NCBI GenBank assembly: GCA_031274715.1
Contig: JAISPT010000028.1
Coordinates: 1-35,179 of the forward strand
DNA from: Azonexus sp.
GTDB lineage: Bacteria > Pseudomonadota > Gammaproteobacteria > Burkholderiales > Rhodocyclaceae
DNA: 35,179 nt
Direction of reading: 5' to 3'
Shown here in pieces: positions 32,207 through 35,179 of this stretch. Position 1 is the first letter of the stretch; each line of letters opens with the position of its first letter. Made by a program: the position numbers and the translations under genes. The notes beneath the pieces were generated by a model. The model ran no database searches, was not told the origin of the DNA, and worked only from the letters and a program-made list of their open reading frames with translations.

Positions 32207-33228
32207 TCGACGATATGGAATGCTTGGAACTTGACGGCTCCCGTGGCGAGGGCGGCGGACAGATACTGCGGACAGCCTTGAGCCTGTCGATGATTACCGG
32301 TACGCCGTTCGCCATGGATCACATCCGTGCCGGCCGCAAAAAACCGGGGCTGCTCCGCCAGCATCTGACGGCCATACAGGCGGCACAAGCGGTGTGCGGC
32401 GCGGAGGTGGACGGTGCATTACCTGGATCGCGAACCTTGCGTTTCAAGCCGGGCACAATCCGCGCTGGCGATTATCGCCATGCCATCGGCTCGGCCGGCA
32501 GTTGCACGCTGGTACTGCAAACGGTATTGCCGGCGCTGTGGTTTGCCGACGGCCCGAGCACGCTGCGCATTACCGGCGGCACCCACAACCCAGCGGCGCC
32601 ACCGGCCGATTTCCTCATCCGCGCTTGGCAACCGCTGCTGCAACGGATGGGCGTAACGATCGACATCGAGTTGCTACGTCATGGCTTCTACCCAGCCGGC
32701 GGTGGCGAATTGCTGGCCAGAACGGCGCCGGTAACTCACTGGCAACCGCTACAACTTGAGACACGCGGCGATTTGCGCCGGCAGAGCGCCATTGGCATCG
32801 TTTCCGGCGTTCCTGCTGAAGTCGCCAAGCGCGAAATGCAGCGCGCGGCCAGCCAGCTTGGCCCGCTGGACGAAGAATTGCGTGTGCTGCCGAGCAGCGA
32901 GGGACCGGGTAACGTACTCATGATCGTACTGGAGTATCCGGAAGTCACCGAAGTGCTATCCGCATGTGGCGAACGCGGACTGCCTGCGGAAACAGTAGCC
33001 GACCGCGCCGCTGGCGATGCACGCCGCTATCGCGATAGCGGCGCGGCGGTCGGCGAGCATCTGGCGGATCAGTTGCTCCTGCCGATGGCTCTCGCAGGCC
33101 GAAGTTGTTTCACGACCCACGTGCTGTCGTCACACCTGAAAACCAACTGCGAGGTCATCGAGAAATTTCTTCCGGTGAGTTTTGATTTCGCGGAAATCGG
33201 CAGGCAGGTACGCGTGAGTCTGGCGTGA
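32203..33228 (+). CDS. rtcA: RNA 3'-terminal phosphate cyclase
   Basis: ATP-dependent conversion of RNA 3'-phosphate into the 2',3'-cyclic phosphate that RtcB can use; it can also adenylylate 5' ends. 341 residues (E. coli 338), closely matching: DGSRGEGGGQILRTALSLSM, IRAGRKKPGLLRQHL, GSAGSCTLVLQTVLPALWFA, NPAAPPADF, LLRHGFYPAGGGE, and the nucleophile His311 in SSHLKTN (E. coli His309). The ATG at 32203 overlaps the rlaP stop (ATGA); a start 4 codons later (MECLELDG) is also possible. Last gene of the operon, 55 bases from the convergent response-regulator gene; no clear terminator is visible between them. Confidence 0.96.
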   Translation: MIDDMECLELDGSRGEGGGQILRTALSLSMITGTPFAMDHIRAGRKKPGLLRQHLTAIQAAQAVCGAEVDGALPGSRTLRFKPGTIRAGDYRHAIGSAGSCTLVLQTVLPALWFADGPSTLRITGGTHNPAAPPADFLIRAWQPLLQRMGVTIDIELLRHGFYPAGGGELLARTAPVTHWQPLQLETRGDLRRQSAIGIVSGVPAEVAKREMQRAASQLGPLDEELRVLPSSEGPGNVLMIVLEYPEVTEVLSACGERGLPAETVADRAAGDARRYRDSGAAVGEHLADQLLLPMALAGRSCFTTHVLSSHLKTNCEVIEKFLPVSFDFAEIGRQVRVSLA

Positions 33229-33283
33229 TCGGGAAAAGGCTCGGCCACCGTCACCAATCGGGCGCGCTCCATCCGGCCGGCGG

Positions 33284-33904
33284 CTATTCCTGCTTAAACA
33301 CTAGGCGGAACAGATCCGCCAGGTTCGTCGTGCCCAGCTTTTCGCGGATATTGGCGCGGTGGAACTCGACCGTCTTGATGCTGATGCACAGCGTTTCGGC
33401 AATCTCCCGGCTCTGCCGGCCGTGGACCATTTCCTGCAGCACTTCCCTCTCCCGCCGGGAGAGGCTGGCCAGGCGGTCGTCCGGCGGGTTGTCGGCCGGG
33501 TCTTCCGAACGCGGCCGGCAGGCATCCTCCTTGAGGGCCTGGGTCACCGCCATGACCAGGCGATGTTCTTCCAGCGGCTTCTGGATGAAATCAGCGGCCC
33601 CGGCCTTCAGCGCCTTGACTGCCAGCGGCACGTCACCGTGGCCGGTCAGGAAGATGATCGGTAATTCGATGCGCCGCTTGCGCATTTCGGCCTGCAACTC
33701 GATGCCACTCGTGCCCGGCATCCGGATATCAAGCACCAGGCAGCCGGAATCGCGCGGCGTGACGCGGGCCAGGAAATCGCGGGCCGACGGGAAGGAGGCG
33801 GCCGACAGTCCAGCGGAGCGCATCAGCAAGGCCAGGGCATCGCGGATATCGGCATCGTCGTCGACGATGTAGACGACCTGCGAGGGAATGGCGGGAACAC
33901 TCAT
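33284..33904 (-). CDS. FixJ/NarL-type response regulator
   Basis: 206 residues. Receiver domain (about 1-125) with the acidic pocket VDDDAD, phosphoacceptor Asp59 in VLDIRMPG, the Thr of FLTGHGD and Lys of FIQKPLEE. The C-terminal LuxR-type HTH (about 140-206) has LSRREREVLQEMVHGRQSREIAETL and ISIKTVEFHRANIREKLG. This is the FixJ/TodT subgroup layout. The ATG at 33904 overlaps the kinase stop as ATGA, so the two are co-translated; longer starts read into the kinase gene. Targets are unknown; nothing ties it to the RNA-repair operon besides convergent position. Confidence 0.92.
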   Translation of the reverse strand: MSVPAIPSQVVYIVDDDADIRDALALLMRSAGLSAASFPSARDFLARVTPRDSGCLVLDIRMPGTSGIELQAEMRKRRIELPIIFLTGHGDVPLAVKALKAGAADFIQKPLEEHRLVMAVTQALKEDACRPRSEDPADNPPDDRLASLSRREREVLQEMVHGRQSREIAETLCISIKTVEFHRANIREKLGTTNLADLFRLVFKQE

Positions 33905-35179
33905 GTGGCGGTGACTTCGACGGGAATAGCCAGGAAGAAGGTGGCACCGCCCTCGGCGTTGCCGGTCGCCCACAGGCGACCTCCGTGGCTTTCGGCCACC
34001 GAGCGGCAGATGGCCAAGCCAAGGCCGAGGCCTTCACCCTTGGTGGTGTAGAAGGGCATGAACAATTCCTCGCTATCCGAGGTAGGCAGGCCGCAGCCGC
34101 AATCGGCAATCGAGATCAGCACCTCTTGGCCATCGGCGGCCGGCGCGGCGGCGATCGTCAGCCGCCGCTCGCCCTCCGCCACCGTCCGCATGGCGTCGAT
34201 GGCATTGCGGATCAGGTTGACCAGGATCTGCACCAAGAGTATCCGGTCGCCGACGACGATCAGATCGCCAGCGACCTGCCTGCTGTCGACGCCGACCTGC
34301 GCTTCTTCGAGCAGCGAGCGGCTGACATCGAGCGCTTCGGAAACCAGCGCCGCAACCGGCCAGGGTACCGGCTGATGCCGACGCTGACGGATGAATTCGC
34401 GCAGCCGCTCGATGATCGACGAGGCGCGTACCGCCTGGGCATGGCATTTGCCGAGCACGGCGATGATTTCCGCGTGGTCGACCTGCGGCGCCCGCAACAG
34501 ACGTTGGCAGGCGTCGGTATAGGTGGCGATCACCATCAGCGGCTGGTTGATTTCGTGCGCCAGCGTCGAGGCGATTTCGGCCAAGGTGCTCAGCCGGCTG
34601 GCCTGGTGCACCGACTCGCGCCGCTGCTCGCGCAACATCTGGGCATTTTTCTGCTCGGTCACGTCGTTGAGTACCTTGAGCTTGACGTTGCGCCACTTGC
34701 CCCACGGAATCGCCCCTTCCTGCAGGCGGTACCAGCGTCCGGTCGTGGTGTGCCGCAAGGCCCCGGAGACGAAGCCGGGCGCCGGCGGCTGGTTGGCGCT
34801 GCTAGCCGCCGGCTCACCGACGAATTGAGCCTCGAAGGCACGTGGACCAATCTCGGCCAGACGACTGTCCAGGCGCTGCATTTCCGGATTGGCATAGAGC
34901 AGACTCTGACGTTCCTCGTCGACGACATAGATGGCGGCGCGCAGCCCCTCCAGCATCCGCACGAAGCGCTCGTCGGCCTGACTCAGCGCCTGGCGCAAAT
35001 GCACGACCAGCCAGACGACGACGGCGAAGCCGCCAAGCGTGCCCAGCGCTTCCCAGAGGTAAACGCCGTAGTTGGTGGCCAGGTGTTCGGTAGGGAAAGC
35101 GGCCAGCCACAGCGGGCTGACCAGCAAGGCCGCGACCAGGCCGCCGCGCGCCCTCCGCCACCGTCCGCATGGCGTCGAT
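33901..35179 (-). CDS. Sensor histidine kinase (FixL-like), 5' end cut by window
   Basis: Kinase partner of the response regulator. A hydrophobic segment (LGTLGGFAVVVWLVVHL) suggests a membrane anchor, with another before it (LVSPLWLAAFP). A PAS-like sensor follows (LEGLRAAIYVVDEERQSLLYANPEMQRL), then HisKA with the phosphorylated histidine in LAHEINQPLMVIATY, and HATPase with N box NLIRNAIDAM, G1 DCGCGLP and G2 GEGLGLGLAICRS. The frame stays open from a TTG at 35127 to the window edge, so the true N-terminus may be missing; the last 40 bases duplicate 34161-34200 and may be an assembly artefact. Signal unknown. Confidence 0.88.
   Translation of the reverse strand, partial: STPCGRWRRARGGLVAALLVSPLWLAAFPTEHLATNYGVYLWEALGTLGGFAVVVWLVVHLRQALSQADERFVRMLEGLRAAIYVVDEERQSLLYANPEMQRLDSRLAEIGPRAFEAQFVGEPAASSANQPPAPGFVSGALRHTTTGRWYRLQEGAIPWGKWRNVKLKVLNDVTEQKNAQMLREQRRESVHQASRLSTLAEIASTLAHEINQPLMVIATYTDACQRLLRAPQVDHAEIIAVLGKCHAQAVRASSIIERLREFIRQRRHQPVPWPVAALVSEALDVSRSLLEEAQVGVDSRQVAGDLIVVGDRILLVQILVNLIRNAIDAMRTVAEGERRLTIAAAPAADGQEVLISIADCGCGLPTSDSEELFMPFYTTKGEGLGLGLAICRSVAESHGGRLWATGNAEGGATFFLAIPVEVTAT
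35140..35179. repeat. 40-base direct repeat at the window end
   Basis: 35140-35179 matches 34161-34200 (inside the kinase gene) at 39 of 40 positions, with the last 30 identical. It sits exactly at the right edge of the window. Confidence 0.85.

Overview
The window looks like chromosomal DNA of a Gram-negative betaproteobacterium. Rhodocyclales (Azospira/Dechloromonas/Propionivibrio/Accumulibacter-like) is my best guess from memory of gene order (gpmA-envC-ctpA; fmt-def facing LysM-dprA-topB) and from high G+C; it is not proven. No plasmid, phage, transposase, rRNA or CRISPR feature was found. A 40-base near-perfect repeat at the extreme right end suggests a contig terminus.

Left part (1-11 kb), housekeeping: end of gpmA, the murein hydrolase activator envC and the S41 protease ctpA run rightward. 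A tRNA-Phe gene with a clear promoter and terminator, htpX, fmt and def run leftward. A LysM protein, dprA and topB run rightward.

Middle (11-26 kb): three tandem CRP/FNR-like palindromes precede a chemoreceptor gene whose N-terminal half is A+T-rich and C-terminal half G+C-rich. dacB and an overlapping Fe-S protein follow. After a spacer with intergenic repeats comes a run of ten leftward genes, most joined by 1-4 base overlaps: ArsR-type regulator, aas, two small secreted-protein genes (one DUF2145), a Tat-exported amidohydrolase, an LplT-PlsC fusion, a hypothetical gene, ubiA, a cytochrome c'-like gene and ubiD. Themes are phospholipid/fatty-acid recycling and ubiquinone synthesis.

Right part (26-33.2 kb), the main interest: an RNA-repair locus. 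rtcR (CARF-AAA+ sigma-54 activator) is divergent from an operon of an SPFH/band-7 protein, a zinc-ribbon protein, rtcB (RNA ligase), rlaP-type nucleotidyltransferase and rtcA (RNA 3'-phosphate cyclase). Between rtcR and the first protein gene lie a GG-N10-GC sigma-54 promoter with an upstream palindrome, then three consecutive tRNA-like elements that cannot be ordinary tRNAs, then an intrinsic terminator, then a leader that can form two mutually exclusive hairpins. The simplest reading is a damage-induced transcript that makes tRNA mimics and, by readthrough, RNA-repair proteins. No Ro60/Rsr gene is present here.

The right end carries a FixL/FixJ-like two-component pair, the kinase cut by the window edge.
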